The notes under the pieces: generated by a model | What the model saw: the letters and a program-made list of their open reading frames with translations, nothing else | Databases searched by the model: none | Told to the model about the DNA's origin: nothing | Program-made: the position numbers and the translations under genes | Part shown: positions 1-9,738 of the stretch, piece after piece | How the letters are laid out: the number at the start of each line of letters is the position of its first letter | Numbering within the stretch: position 1 is the first letter of the stretch | From: Arcobacter porcinus | Lineage (GTDB): Bacteria; Campylobacterota; Campylobacteria; Campylobacterales; Arcobacteraceae | Assembly: GCF_004299785.2 (NCBI RefSeq) | Contig: NZ_CP036246.2 | Location: 1,178,001-1,242,000, forward strand | DNA length: 64,000 bases | Direction of reading: 5' to 3'

Positions 1-2
1 AT

Positions 3-317
3 CTTGAAGTAAGTGAATTTTTACTTCCAAAAAGTGGAGTTTATATTACAAAAACAAGTTTTGATGGAGAAACTTATCCATCAGTAAGCTTTTTAGGTCA
101 TAGAAATAGTACAGATAATATTTTTGCAGTTGAAACTCATATTTTAGATGAAGAGATAGAAGTAATCGATAAAAATGTATCAATAGAGTTTATAGAAAGA
201 ATAAGAGATAATAAGAAATTTAACTCTTTTTTAGAGCTAAAAGATGAAATAATTTGCGATGTAAACTTTGCAAAAAAATATTTTTATGAAAAGTTGGATA
301 AAATAAAGAATGACTGA
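3..317 (+). CDS. ribF: Riboflavin kinase/FAD synthetase, C-terminal part (5' end outside window)
   Basis: The open frame enters from the left edge and ends at TGA 315-317. About 104 residues are visible, beginning in the riboflavin-kinase domain: GVYITKT, then [14 protein letters not shown] and FAVETHILD, followed by the (I/V)xFIERIR and F-S-F-L-E-L-K-D helix typical of the RibF C-terminus. The enzyme phosphorylates riboflavin and adenylates FMN to FAD in the cytoplasm; the adenylyltransferase half lies outside the window. The stop overlaps the cmoA start by 8 bp, so the two are probably cotranscribed. As I recall, ribF-cmoA adjacency also occurs in Campylobacter jejuni. Confidence 0.9.
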   Translation, partial: LEVSEFLLPKSGVYITKTSFDGETYPSVSFLGHRNSTDNIFAVETHILDEEIEVIDKNVSIEFIERIRDNKKFNSFLELKDEIICDVNFAKKYFYEKLDKIKND

Positions 318-1023
318 TAAAGTATTTAATAAAAAAATAAAAAAACAATTTGAGTTTGATGAAGAAGTTGCAAGTGTTTTTGATGATATGTTGGAAAGAT
401 CAATCCCTTATTATAAAGAGATGCAAAGATTAAGCATTGCTTTGGCTAATAATTTTTTAAAAGATGATGCAAAGGTTGTTGATTTAGGTTGTTCAACTGC
501 TTCAACTTTGATTGAACTTGCAAAATCTAGTAAAGAACTAAAAAATCTAAATCTTTTTGGAGTTGATAGCTCTGAAGCTATGCTTGATTTTGCTTCAAAA
601 AAAGCAAATGCTTATGGTGTTGATATAAATTTTATTTGTGATGATATTTTCAATGTAGATTTTTCAAACTCAAATGTAATTTTTGCAAACTATACTTTGC
701 AGTTTATAAGACCACTTTTAAGAGAAAAACTTATATCAAAGATTTTTGATAGTTTAGAAGAAGGTGGAATTTTTATATTTTGTGAAAAGATTTTAGCAGA
801 ATCAAATTTGCTAAATAAACAACTAATAGATGAGTATTATAATTATAAAAAAAACCAAGGTTATAGTGAGTTTGAGATATCTCAAAAAAGAGAAGCTTTG
901 GAAAATGTTTTAATTCCATATACTCAAAAAGAGAATGAAAAAATGATAAAAGAAGCTGGTTTTTCGCATTGTGAAATGGTTTTCAAATGGGTAAACTTTG
1001 CTTTGTTTATAGCTATTAAATAA
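310..1023 (+). CDS. cmoA: Carboxy-S-adenosyl-L-methionine synthase
   Basis: A 237-residue class I SAM-dependent methyltransferase fold, close to the usual CmoA length. The family signature [12 protein letters not shown] is at residues 16-27. The SAM-binding loop DLGCSTAS is at 58-65 and the acidic GVDSS of strand 2 at 84-88. CmoA converts SAM and prephenate into carboxy-SAM, which CmoB uses to make 5-oxyacetyluridine at wobble position 34 of tRNAs. The start overlaps the end of ribF, giving translational coupling. A generic methyltransferase is possible, but the N-terminal signature favours CmoA. Confidence 0.88.
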   Translation: MTDKVFNKKIKKQFEFDEEVASVFDDMLERSIPYYKEMQRLSIALANNFLKDDAKVVDLGCSTASTLIELAKSSKELKNLNLFGVDSSEAMLDFASKKANAYGVDINFICDDIFNVDFSNSNVIFANYTLQFIRPLLREKLISKIFDSLEEGGIFIFCEKILAESNLLNKQLIDEYYNYKKNQGYSEFEISQKREALENVLIPYTQKENEKMIKEAGFSHCEMVFKWVNFALFIAIK

Positions 1024-1034
1024 AGGATTAATTT

Positions 1035-1547
1035 ATGTTAGAAATTGGAAATGTAGCACCAGATTTTTGTGCTTTCAATCAAGATGATACAGAAATATGT
1101 TTAAGAGATATAAAAGGAAATTGGATAGTTTTATACTTTTATCCAAAAGATATGACACCTGGTTGTACAACTCAAGCTTGTGATTTTTCATCAAATCTAT
1201 ATCTTTTTGATTCATTAAAAGCAAGTATAATTGGAGTAAGTGCTGATAGTAGCGAAAGACATAGAAAATTTATTGAGAAATATGATTTATCTATTTCATT
1301 ATTAGCTGATGAAGATAAAAAAATGTGTCAAGATTATGGTGTTTGGCAACTCAAAAAATTTATGGGAAAAGAGTTTATGGGAATAGTTCGAACTACTTTT
1401 ATAATTAATCCAAAAGGTGAAATTGCTCATATTTGGGATAAAGTAAGTGTTAGAAAAAAAGTAAAAAAAGATGGAAAACAAATAGAGATTTTACATGTAG
1501 ATGAAGTAAAAAACAAATTAGAAGAGTTACAAAGTGTTTATAAATAG
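1035..1547 (+). CDS. bcp: Thioredoxin-dependent thiol peroxidase (Bcp/PrxQ family)
   Basis: A 170-residue atypical 2-Cys peroxiredoxin. YPKDMTPGCTTQACDF (residues 36-51) supplies peroxidatic Cys44 and resolving Cys49 five residues on, as in the PrxQ/Bcp class. The downstream FG/TTFII segment with a conserved Arg fits the fold. It reduces hydrogen peroxide and organic hydroperoxides using thioredoxin in the cytoplasm. A GGATTA ribosome-binding site lies before the ATG. It follows cmoA by 11 bp and its last codons overlap the next gene by 14 bp, so these genes form one transcription unit. Confidence 0.92.
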   Translation: MLEIGNVAPDFCAFNQDDTEICLRDIKGNWIVLYFYPKDMTPGCTTQACDFSSNLYLFDSLKASIIGVSADSSERHRKFIEKYDLSISLLADEDKKMCQDYGVWQLKKFMGKEFMGIVRTTFIINPKGEIAHIWDKVSVRKKVKKDGKQIEILHVDEVKNKLEELQSVYK

Positions 1548-2277
1548 ATTTAAATTTTTGGCAATATTTTGCCTTTTTGTTCCATTTTTTGTTTTTGCAA
1601 ATAGTAGTTTTGAAACTATTAGTGTAGATATTACAAATATTGAGAAAAATAGAAGTAAGATAGAGATTCCAAATCTTAAAATTGGTCAGTCAGGAATAGT
1701 AATTCATACATATGATGAAAAGTTTAATACAATTGTATCAAATGCAAAAGTTATTAGCTCTGATGAGTTTGGAAGTGTTGTAGAGTTTTTCGCTTTTGAT
1801 GATTTAAAACAAGATGCAATTGCTACAACAAAAAGAAAAGTTGAAATAAATGATAAATTAATTTTAAATTATCTTTATCAAAACTCTCTTTTAATTGCTC
1901 CAAACTTTGAAGGTTTTGATGATATTTCAAAAAAATTTCCTAATTTTAGTTTTATTCATCCTGATATTTTAGGTGCAAAACTTAAATTCACAAACTCTTT
2001 GTATCCTACAAAAAAAGAGATTCAGGATTTTACAATTGAACAAAATTTGGGTACTATTTTTATCGTAGTTTTGGATAATCTTTATATATTAGATAGCAAA
2101 ACTTTTTTGATTTTAGATAAGTTTGATTATATACAAAAAGATGGTTTAGAAAAAAGATTACCATTCTTTACAAGAGTTGAAGATGTAAAAGATAGTTTTT
2201 TCAATATATCTTCTTGGTTTAAGAAAAAAGATGACTATGATTCACACTATAAAAAGATTTTAGGAATAAAAAAATGA
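1534..2277 (+). CDS. PgbA-type exported protein (plasminogen-binding protein N-terminal domain family)
   Basis: A 247-residue protein from a GTG start overlapping bcp. Residues 1-22 form a signal peptide (basic start, FLAIFCLFVPFFVFA, cleavage near ANS), so it is exported. The rest has the character of the Helicobacter PgbA N-terminal family: a region on expressed surface interaction (IGQSGIVIHTYDEKF) and a Lys-rich tail. Position supports the call, because in H. pylori pgbA lies next to glcD and here the stop overlaps the glcD start by 4 bp. Helicobacter PgbA binds plasminogen through a C-terminal Lys; this protein also ends in KK. Binding here is inference. Confidence 0.6.
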   Translation: MFINRFKFLAIFCLFVPFFVFANSSFETISVDITNIEKNRSKIEIPNLKIGQSGIVIHTYDEKFNTIVSNAKVISSDEFGSVVEFFAFDDLKQDAIATTKRKVEINDKLILNYLYQNSLLIAPNFEGFDDISKKFPNFSFIHPDILGAKLKFTNSLYPTKKEIQDFTIEQNLGTIFIVVLDNLYILDSKTFLILDKFDYIQKDGLEKRLPFFTRVEDVKDSFFNISSWFKKKDDYDSHYKKILGIKK

Positions 2278-3662
2278 TAGAAAGAAAACATTTAGATTAT
2301 ATTGCTTCTATTGTTGGAGATGAAAATATAAAGACAGATAAAGCTCACTTAATAGCTTTTTCTTATGATGCAACAAGAAGTAGATTTGAGCCAGATGCTA
2401 TTGTTTTTCCAAGAGATGAACAAGATGTAAGTAAAATATTAAAATATTGTAATGAACATAAAGTTGTAATAGTTCCAAGAGGTGCTGGAAGTGGTTTTAC
2501 AGGTGGTGCATTACCTTCAAATGGTGGAATTATTTTAAGTTTAGAAAGACATATGAATAAGCTACTTGAAATAGATATGCAAAATATGGTTGGAGTTGTT
2601 CAACCAGGACTTATAAATATGCAATTTCAAAAAGCAGTAGAAGAAGTTGGATTATTTTATCCACCAGATCCAGCAAGTGAAGAGTACTCAACTTTGGGTG
2701 GAAATGTAAGCGAAAATGCTGGTGGAATGAGAGCTGCTAAATATGGTATTACAAAAGATTATGTTGTTGCATTAAGAGCTGTTTTACCAAATGGAGATAT
2801 TATTGTTGCTGGTAAAAAAACAATAAAAGATGTTGCTGGATATAATGTTGCTGGAATTTTAATAGCAAGTGAAGGTACTTTGGCAGTTATCACTGAAATT
2901 ACATTAAAGTTAATTCCAAAACCAAAATACAAAAAAACATATATGGGTGTTTTCTCAAATGTAAATACAGCAATGACAGCTGTATTTAAATCACTTGCAA
3001 GTGGTGCAAACCCTGTTGCAATGGAGTTTTTAGATTCACTTGTTATAAAAGCTTTAAAACAAAAGTTTCCTCAAGTTAATTTACCTGAAAATGCTGGTGG
3101 AATTTTAATTGGAGATGTAGATGCTTCAAGCGAAGCTGAGATAGAAGATCAATTAAATATTTTAAAAGAGTCATTTAAAGAGAATGGTTCAATAGATTTT
3201 ATAGTAGCACAAAATGAAGATGAAGGGAAAAAACTATGGTTTGCAAGAAGAAATGCAAGTCCAGCAACTATGGTTTATGGAACAAAAAAACTAAATGAAG
3301 ATATTAGTGTTCCTAGAAGTAAGCTTCCAGAAGCACTTGATGAAATCTATAAAATTGGTGATAAATATGGTTTCCAAGTTCCATGTTTTGGACACGCAGG
3401 AGATGGAAATATTCACGTAAATGTGATGGTAAAAGATAAAACAAATGAAAAAGAGATGGCTGATGGACACAAAGCTATTGAAGAGATTTTTCAATTAGTT
3501 GTTGATATGGGTGGAACTTTAAGTGGGGAACACGGAATTGGTCTATCAAAAGCTCCATTTATGAATATTGCTTTTACAGATGCTGAGATGAATCTATTTA
3601 GAAGTATTAAAAAAGCTTTTGATCCAAATAATATTTTAAATCCATTCAAAATGGGTCTTTAG
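2274..3662 (+). CDS. glcD: FAD-linked oxidase, glycolate oxidase subunit GlcD
   Basis: A 462-residue FAD_binding_4 plus FAD-oxidase C-terminal protein. The flavin pyrophosphate loop VPRGAGSGFTGGAL spans about residues 67-80, with GGNVSENAGG further on. The C-terminal active-site motif GHAGDGNIHVN is at about 373-383 and SGEHGIG follows. The family oxidises 2-hydroxyacids such as glycolate or lactate and passes electrons on. Length is normal. It sits in the bcp-pgbA-glcD-yihY series with a 4-bp start overlap upstream and only 2 bp before the next gene. Glycolate versus D-lactate specificity cannot be read from the sequence. Confidence 0.88.
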   Translation: MIERKHLDYIASIVGDENIKTDKAHLIAFSYDATRSRFEPDAIVFPRDEQDVSKILKYCNEHKVVIVPRGAGSGFTGGALPSNGGIILSLERHMNKLLEIDMQNMVGVVQPGLINMQFQKAVEEVGLFYPPDPASEEYSTLGGNVSENAGGMRAAKYGITKDYVVALRAVLPNGDIIVAGKKTIKDVAGYNVAGILIASEGTLAVITEITLKLIPKPKYKKTYMGVFSNVNTAMTAVFKSLASGANPVAMEFLDSLVIKALKQKFPQVNLPENAGGILIGDVDASSEAEIEDQLNILKESFKENGSIDFIVAQNEDEGKKLWFARRNASPATMVYGTKKLNEDISVPRSKLPEALDEIYKIGDKYGFQVPCFGHAGDGNIHVNVMVKDKTNEKEMADGHKAIEEIFQLVVDMGGTLSGEHGIGLSKAPFMNIAFTDAEMNLFRSIKKAFDPNNILNPFKMGL

Positions 3663-3664
3663 TA

Positions 3665-4435
3665 TTGTTATATAGTAAAAAAACATTTATAAAAAAGATT
3701 ATTGCAGCTGTTAACTCATTTTTTAATGATGATACAACATACTTTGCAGCTAGTCTTAGTTTTTTTACTATATTCTCTATCTTACCTATTATTGCTCTTG
3801 CTATTGCAATAGTTTCAAATATCCCTGAATTTAACTCATATCTTGATACATTTACAAATTTTTTATTAAACTTTTTAAATCCAACTCACTCAGCTGAGAT
3901 TGTTGAAACTCTAAAGAAATATATTTCAAATTCAGGAGAACTTGGAACTATTGGAATTTTATATATGCTTTTTGTATATACAATGTTTTTCAAAGACTAT
4001 GACTATATTGTAAATAAAATACATAAAACAAAAAGAAGAGCTATTTATAAATCATTTTTTATATACTCAATCTTTTTTATAGTTTTCCCAACTGTTTTTA
4101 TGTTTTTTAATATTTTCATATCATTAAATGATGGAAATGAGTTTAAAAAACTTATTCTATTTTTATTTACTTGGTTTATGTTCTTTTCTCTTTTTAAACT
4201 TAGTGTAAACAAAAAAATATCTTTAAAAGCATCTGCTATCTCATCTTTTATAACATTAGCAACTCTTAGCATAACAAAGAATCTATTTGTATATTATGTA
4301 ATTTACAATAAAACTTATACAACAATTTATGGTTCTTTAGCAACCCTACTTTTTACATTCTTTTGGATATACATATCTTGGATTATCTATTTATATGGAA
4401 TTAAAATGTGCCATAGAATAAATACTTTTTATTAG
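3665..4435 (+). CDS. YihY/BrkB family inner-membrane protein
   Basis: 256 residues beginning at a TTG two bases after the glcD stop. Six hydrophobic segments are visible, and the early sequence DDTTYFAASLSFFTIFSILPI is the hallmark of the YihY/BrkB (formerly RNase BN) family. It is somewhat shorter than the usual 280-300 residues. Function of the family is not settled; it is an inner-membrane protein and not a nuclease. A glcD-yihY pair is, as I recall, also present in Campylobacter. Its 3' end overlaps the convergent HNH gene by 4 bp. Confidence 0.8.
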   Translation: MLYSKKTFIKKIIAAVNSFFNDDTTYFAASLSFFTIFSILPIIALAIAIVSNIPEFNSYLDTFTNFLLNFLNPTHSAEIVETLKKYISNSGELGTIGILYMLFVYTMFFKDYDYIVNKIHKTKRRAIYKSFFIYSIFFIVFPTVFMFFNIFISLNDGNEFKKLILFLFTWFMFFSLFKLSVNKKISLKASAISSFITLATLSITKNLFVYYVIYNKTYTTIYGSLATLLFTFFWIYISWIIYLYGIKMCHRINTFY

Positions 4436-5001
4436 CCTAGAAGTTCGTATAGCTTATCTCTTAAAGGTAGTAAAATATCTTTATAAGCTTTATCTTTATT
4501 TGAAAGAACTTGGTTACAATCTACACAAATTAAAGCTAAATTTTCAACATTATATCCACCACCAAACTCTACATCTTTTATAAATGAGATATAAGCTTGA
4601 TTTAGTTTTTCAATCTTGTTTCCACATCTATTGCAAATCTGTTTATCTCTTAAGAAAACAATCTCTTTTCTTCTTAAAAAATCAATAGGTCTTTTTTGAC
4701 TAGGTAAAGAGTTTACCGCATAATCACTCCACAGTATCTCTTTTTTTACCTCTTTTTGAGTAGTTTTTATATACTCAAAATTTACAAATTGCTTGATTGA
4801 TTCTTCTATTATCATTGATTTTATGAGTTTTATATCTTCAGTTTTATCAATATCTTTACAAGCGGAACAATCAAACTTTATATAAGGATGCTCTCTTTTC
4901 AAATGAACATCCACAAGACCAATAAATGCACCTAAATTTTTTAAAGCTTTCTCATCTAATTTATCTTTATTATTAAAAATATCTTTAAAAAAATTCAACA
5001 T
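4432..5001 (-). CDS. HNH endonuclease family protein
   Basis: A 189-residue protein. The C-terminal third has paired zinc cysteines CNRCG and CVDC with a short conserved stretch (VENLALICVDCNQ), the usual layout of HNH/5-methylcytosine-specific-like nuclease folds. The N-terminal half is helical with a CSAC pair and no recognised domain. It starts 2 bp after the murA stop on the same strand and is probably cotranscribed with it. This is a chromosomal housekeeping-like context, so a DNA-processing role is more likely than restriction. The catalytic His is not obvious, so activity is uncertain. Confidence 0.6.
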   Translation of the reverse strand: MLNFFKDIFNNKDKLDEKALKNLGAFIGLVDVHLKREHPYIKFDCSACKDIDKTEDIKLIKSMIIEESIKQFVNFEYIKTTQKEVKKEILWSDYAVNSLPSQKRPIDFLRRKEIVFLRDKQICNRCGNKIEKLNQAYISFIKDVEFGGGYNVENLALICVDCNQVLSNKDKAYKDILLPLRDKLYELLG

Positions 5002-5003
5002 AT

Positions 5004-6269
5004 TTACTCCTTATGTCGAGATATATCAGCACCTATTATTTTTAATTTTCCTTCTAAATCCTCATATCCTCTATCAAGATGATAAATTCTATGAATATTT
5101 GTTTCTCCATCTGCAACAAGTGCTGCAAGAACTAAAGCAGAAGATGCTCTTAAATCTGTTGCCATAACATCTGTTCCACTTAATTTACCTTTTTCTCCAA
5201 TAATTGTTGCTATATTTCCATTTAATTGAATATCAGCTCCCATTCTTAAAAGTTCACTAACATGCATAAATCTATTTTCAAATAGTCTTTCATCAATTGT
5301 ACTTGTTCCTTCAGCTTGAGTCGCAAGTGCCATAAATTGTGCTTGCATATCTGTTGGGAAACCTGGATATTCTGTTGTAATAATATTTACTGGTAAAATC
5401 TTTGATGTTGGAAAAACTGTCAATTCATCTTCTTTTATCTCAATCTCAAAATTCATCTCTTCAAGTTTAGAAATAACAGCTTCAAGATGAGCTGGAATAA
5501 TATTTTTTATAACTAATTTTTGATTAGTAATAGCAGCAGCACACATATAAGTCCCTGCTTCAATTCTATCTGGTATTACAGAAAACTCTTTTATATCTAA
5601 AAGTTTTCCACCTGTTCCTTCAATAACTATTTTTGAAGTTCCAATACCATCAATTTTTACACCTGCACTTGCAATAACTTCACAAAGTTGCACAATTTCT
5701 GGCTCTTTTGCTGCATTTACTATTGTAGTTATTCCACTTGCTAAAGCAGCTGCCATAACTGTATTTTCAGTTCCTCCAACAGTTACTTTATCAAAAACAA
5801 TTTTTGCACCTTTTAATCCATTTGGAGCTGTTGCTTTTATATAACCTTGGCAAATTTCTATTTCTGCACCTAAAGCTTCCATAGCTTTTAGATGTAAATC
5901 AACTGGTCTTTGCCCAATAGCACACCCACCTGGAAGTGAAACTTCACAGTGACCAAATCTAGCAAGAAGTGGTCCTAAAACCAAAATAGATGCTCTCATA
6001 GTTTTTACAATATCATAAGTTGCTTTTGTATTATTTATAGTGCTTGTATCAATTTTTACACAAGAAATATCTTTTTCAAAACTTCCACCTAACATTTTTA
6101 TAAGTTTCAAAAAAGTATTAATATCTGCAACATCTGGGAGATTATTTATAATAGTTTCATTTTTTGCCAAAATTGTACTTGCAATTAAAGGCAATGCTGC
6201 ATTTTTTGCTCCTGAAATTGATATTTCACCACTTAATTTTTTATTTCCAATAATTTTTAAATAATCCAT
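5004..6269 (-). CDS. murA: UDP-N-acetylglucosamine 1-carboxyvinyltransferase
   Basis: A 421-residue EPSP-synthase-fold enzyme of normal MurA length. The N-terminal SGAKNAALP (19-27) includes the substrate-binding Lys. The catalytic loop [13 protein letters not shown] has Cys116, the residue blocked by fosfomycin when present as Cys. [11 protein letters not shown] and the EARFxH-like RFMHVSEL motif follow. It transfers enolpyruvate from PEP to UDP-GlcNAc, the first committed step of peptidoglycan synthesis, in the cytoplasm. The gene is divergent from the EamA transporter across a 113-bp promoter region. Confidence 0.97.
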   Translation of the reverse strand: MDYLKIIGNKKLSGEISISGAKNAALPLIASTILAKNETIINNLPDVADINTFLKLIKMLGGSFEKDISCVKIDTSTINNTKATYDIVKTMRASILVLGPLLARFGHCEVSLPGGCAIGQRPVDLHLKAMEALGAEIEICQGYIKATAPNGLKGAKIVFDKVTVGGTENTVMAAALASGITTIVNAAKEPEIVQLCEVIASAGVKIDGIGTSKIVIEGTGGKLLDIKEFSVIPDRIEAGTYMCAAAITNQKLVIKNIIPAHLEAVISKLEEMNFEIEIKEDELTVFPTSKILPVNIITTEYPGFPTDMQAQFMALATQAEGTSTIDERLFENRFMHVSELLRMGADIQLNGNIATIIGEKGKLSGTDVMATDLRASSALVLAALVADGETNIHRIYHLDRGYEDLEGKLKIIGADISRHKE

Positions 6270-6382
6270 ATATTTCCTAACTAAATTTACTAAAATAGCA
6301 AAGATTTTATCTAAAACTTACTTTAAATTACTATTTTGATATACTTTTGGATTATAAATATTAATTAATAAGGATTTTACTT

Positions 6383-7261
6383 TTGGAAGAGAATGTAAAA
6401 AAAGGTGTTCAGTATATGCTTATTGCATCTTTTTTATTTGCACTTATGGGAATTACAGCAAAAGAGCTTAGTGACCATTTAAGTACTATTGAAATAGTTT
6501 TTTTTAGAAATGTTTTTGGAGTTTTTATCATACTTTTTTCTATTTACAAATTTCCATTAAATCAAATTGGTGGGAAGTTTTGGTTACTTATTTTTAGAGG
6601 AACTATTGGTTTTGCAGCTTTACTTTTCTTTTTTTATAATATTGCAAATATTCCTCTTGGTGAAGCTATGACTTTTTCTAAAACTTCTACAATTTTCACT
6701 GCATTATTAGCTTACTTTTTTTTAAAAGAGCATATAGGTTTTAAAGGTTGGATTGGAGTTTTTATAGGATTTATTGGTATTTTATTTATTGCTGAATTTG
6801 ATGGAAGCACACTTAAGAAAACTGATTATTTGGGTATTTTATCAGGAGTTGGAGCAGCTCTTGCATACACTTCAATAAGAGAGTTAAGAAAATTTTATGA
6901 TGGAAGAGCAATAGTTTTATCATTTATGGCTGTTGGTACGATATTTCCACTTATTTTTATGATAATTAGTGAGTTTTATTCAAATCCTAACTTAGATTTT
7001 ATGTTAGGAAAATTTATTATGCCAAATCCAAATGAGTGGATTATAATAATTTTACTTGGGCTATTTTCAACTTATGCACAAATTTATATGACAAAAGCAT
7101 ATGCAAGTGCAAAAGCTGGAATTGTGGGAACAGTTTCTTATAGTAATATCATTTTCTCAATATTTTTAGGATTATTAATGGGAGATGCTTTTCCATCTTT
7201 TATAGTACTTTTTGGTATAATCTTGATTATTCTTAGTGGACTAATGGTAAGTAAAAAATAA
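6383..7261 (+). CDS. EamA/DMT-superfamily transporter
   Basis: 292 residues with ten predicted hydrophobic segments arranged as two EamA repeats (each about 135 residues; second begins near DYLGILSGVGAALAYTSIRELRK). It starts at TTG 6383 with AAGGA about 10 bases upstream; no ATG precedes the first membrane segment. The substrate of this drug/metabolite exporter is unknown. In C. jejuni a similar DUF6 membrane gene also precedes kdsA, as I recall, so the pair is an old linkage. The gene ends 45 bp before kdsA. Confidence 0.82.
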   Translation: MEENVKKGVQYMLIASFLFALMGITAKELSDHLSTIEIVFFRNVFGVFIILFSIYKFPLNQIGGKFWLLIFRGTIGFAALLFFFYNIANIPLGEAMTFSKTSTIFTALLAYFFLKEHIGFKGWIGVFIGFIGILFIAEFDGSTLKKTDYLGILSGVGAALAYTSIRELRKFYDGRAIVLSFMAVGTIFPLIFMIISEFYSNPNLDFMLGKFIMPNPNEWIIIILLGLFSTYAQIYMTKAYASAKAGIVGTVSYSNIIFSIFLGLLMGDAFPSFIVLFGIILIILSGLMVSKK

Positions 7262-7306
7262 TAAATTCAAATATTTGGAATCAATTAAATAAAAGGAAAA
7301 TATATT

Positions 7307-8107
7307 ATGTTGACAGTTATGACAGGACCTTGTGTTTTAGAAGATATGGATACAGTTTTAAAAATTGCAGAAAAATTAAAACCGTTGAGTGAAGACAAAA
7401 GAGTTGACTTCTATTTTAAAGCAAGTTTTGACAAAGCAAATAGAACAAGCCTAAGCTCATTTAGAGGTCCAGGACTTGATGAAGGTTTAAAAATTTTTGA
7501 AAAAATCAAAAAAGAGTTTGGCTATAAAGTAGTTACGGATATTCACGAATCTTATCAAGCTGCACCTGCTGGTGAAGTTATGGATATTTTACAAATTCCA
7601 GCATTTTTATGCAGACAAACAGATTTACTAGTAGCTGCTGCAAAAACACCTGCAAAAATAAATATAAAAAAAGGACAATTTCTAGCAGCTGATGCTATGA
7701 AACATCCTGTTGAAAAAGTATTAAACACAAGAGGAGTAAATGAAGTTTCTTATGAAAGTAGCAAAGAAGCTGGTGTTTGGCTTTGTGAAAGAGGAAATAC
7801 TTTTGGATATGGTGCTTTAGTTGTAGATATGAGAAATCTACTTCTTTTAAGACAATATGCTCCTGTGATTTTCGATGCAACTCATAGTGTACAAATCCCT
7901 AGCACTGGAGGTACTACTGGTGGGAATAGCTCATTTGTTCCATATATGGCAAGAGCAGCTGCAAGTGTTGGAGTTGATGGTTTCTTCTTTGAAACACATA
8001 TTGATCCAAAATCAGCAAAAAGTGATGGTCCAAATATGCTTCATATTGATCAACTTTATAAAACAATGGATGAAATTTTTGCTATTAAAGAGGCTTTAGG
8101 AAACTAA
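7307..8107 (+). CDS. kdsA: 3-deoxy-8-phosphooctulonate synthase
   Basis: A 266-residue class I DAHP-synthase-type TIM barrel. Recognisable stretches include GPCVLE at the N-terminus, FKASFDKANRTS, GLKIFEKIK, TDIHE, KKGQFLAADAM and DATHSVQIPS. It condenses PEP with arabinose 5-phosphate to give KDO 8-phosphate for lipopolysaccharide inner core. AAAAGGAAAA precedes the ATG. In relatives kdsA runs directly into ribH, nusB and pyrF; here a 2.4-kb insertion separates them. Confidence 0.96.
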   Translation: MLTVMTGPCVLEDMDTVLKIAEKLKPLSEDKRVDFYFKASFDKANRTSLSSFRGPGLDEGLKIFEKIKKEFGYKVVTDIHESYQAAPAGEVMDILQIPAFLCRQTDLLVAAAKTPAKINIKKGQFLAADAMKHPVEKVLNTRGVNEVSYESSKEAGVWLCERGNTFGYGALVVDMRNLLLLRQYAPVIFDATHSVQIPSTGGTTGGNSSFVPYMARAAASVGVDGFFFETHIDPKSAKSDGPNMLHIDQLYKTMDEIFAIKEALGN

Positions 8108-8125
8108 AGTTTCTTTATTTATTAA

Positions 8126-8740
8126 ATAAGCTTATATTTTAGTATTAGCTCTGCTGAAGCTTTTATAGTATTTATTATTAACTATTATATATCAATTGAA
8201 CTATATAGAATTTTATTAGGTGCAATATTTGCTTCAATTGTTACTCTATTAGCGATATTAAAAATATTAACATATTTCCTTGATTGTTTCATTCATATAT
8301 TTGTTTCTCCTTTATTAGTGTTATGGCAAATGACAGTAAATGAAAGAACAGACAAGGTTAATTCTTGGTTAGCAGATGGTTTTGTATTATATGTATTAAA
8401 ACCAACAATATTAGTATTTGCATTTTTTATGTTTATAATATCATTTGAGATACTTCAAGGACTATATGGTTTAATGTTTGATATTATATTCTTTGTAACT
8501 GATATGAATCACAAAATGTTTGATGATGGTAGTTTAGTTTTAAGTGTTGTAGTTGAGGGTGCTATGAAAGGCTTTTCTGATATTATGATTTACTTTATTG
8601 GAATGGTTTTAGCCTATTATATAATTTTAAAAGGGGATACAATGATCCTAGCAAAATTCAAATATAATGATGATACAGATTCAGGTATTGCAAACCAAAT
8701 AGGGGAGAGAATGCAAACGATAGCTGGAGGGAAGATATAA
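8126..8740 (+). pseudogene. 5'-truncated TraY/DotA-like type IV secretion membrane protein
   Basis: The frame is open from 8126 after a TAA at 8123-8125, but the first plausible start (GTG 8318) lies well inside it. The upstream 64 codons read as protein (SSAEAFIVFIINYY, then FVSPLLVLWQMT). Visible are four hydrophobic segments and a short basic tail ending GERMQTIAGGKI. The PLLVLWQ - W - VLKPTILV pattern and topology resemble the C-terminus of TraY/DotA conjugation proteins. A full protein would be several times longer, so this looks like the 3' remnant of a conjugative gene inserted after kdsA. Family call is pattern recognition only. Confidence 0.5.
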
Positions 8741-8748
8741 ACTCCCTC

Positions 8749-9570
8749 TTAATAATAAAATAAATATAGATAAGGTAGAAAAGGAGCAAAAAGGAAAGCA
8801 TAAAGAAGAATTCTTTTTGTCCAAAAATATGGAAGCAGATCTCTTTTTAGTTTTTTTTGCAAAACAATATCAGCTATAAAAATAAATACAAGGATACAAG
8901 GGATAACATTTAAGTAGTCCCAACCTCTAAAACTCCCCTCAAGATAAAAATTCCAATAATATACAATTCCCAATATAATTCCAGTAATAATATATATTTT
9001 TTTTGTTTTTATATTTTTAACATTATTGTCAATTCTCTGTATTTCAATAACTTTATCAATTTCTGTTTCACTTAATTTTTTATTCATATCTTTTGGGAAC
9101 AAATAAACTCCAATATGTATTACAAAACTCATAGCTAAAAGACCAAGCAATAAAATAAACACAATTCCAATTAAACCACCAGTACTCAACATATAAACAA
9201 TATTTATATAAAAAAACAAAAAGATAAAATACAAGATTAACTTTTTTATCCAAAAAATATTGTTATGAACAAATTTATTTTCAATGAATTCGTAAATTAA
9301 AAGGAACATTGGAAAAAGGATAAGTGAAAAAATTGATATTCCAAAAGCTTGTGGAAACTTTTCCAATAACCTTTCAAGAAATCCACGACTTACATAGTTT
9401 TTTGTTACAGGATCTTTATCAAAAATCTTAGAGGGAAAAACAATAGCATCTGGAGTTTTTACTTCAATAGGCTCATTTCCACTTTTAAAACAAGTTCTTT
9501 CACAATTAGGACAATTCTCAGATGAAATGTCTGTAACAAGAGAACTACAATTTAAACAATATAGTTTCAT
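8749..9570 (-). CDS. Zinc-ribbon-headed multispanning membrane protein, unknown function
   Basis: Start chosen at ATG 9570 because AAGGAAAG lies 5 bases upstream; an earlier in-frame ATG at 9609 has no such site. The 273-residue protein begins with a zinc-ribbon-like CLNC - CPNC pair (residues 4-7 and about 19-22). After a linker it has roughly six hydrophobic segments in two groups of three. The family is not recognised; rubredoxin-like heads on membrane proteins are common among unknowns. It lies in the insertion between kdsA and ribH, pointing opposite to both. Confidence 0.65.
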   Translation of the reverse strand: MKLYCLNCSSLVTDISSENCPNCERTCFKSGNEPIEVKTPDAIVFPSKIFDKDPVTKNYVSRGFLERLLEKFPQAFGISIFSLILFPMFLLIYEFIENKFVHNNIFWIKKLILYFIFLFFYINIVYMLSTGGLIGIVFILLLGLLAMSFVIHIGVYLFPKDMNKKLSETEIDKVIEIQRIDNNVKNIKTKKIYIITGIILGIVYYWNFYLEGSFRGWDYLNVIPCILVFIFIADIVLQKKLKRDLLPYFWTKRILLYAFLFAPFLPYLYLFYY

Positions 9571-9738
9571 TTCTTTCCTTTGTGTAAAAAATATAAATGT
9601 ATTATACATACAATATGAGCGAAACTTTACAACAATATCGCTTAGCTAATGAAAACTACCTAATTCACAGAAATAGTATCAAAGTAAAACTTGATAATAC
9701 TTTATTATATAATTCCGTTTTAGATTGACTTTAAATAC

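Noticed and set aside
9615-9728. 37-codon plus-strand frame between two minus-strand genes
   Set aside because: No ribosome-binding site and ordinary AT-rich composition; probably chance.
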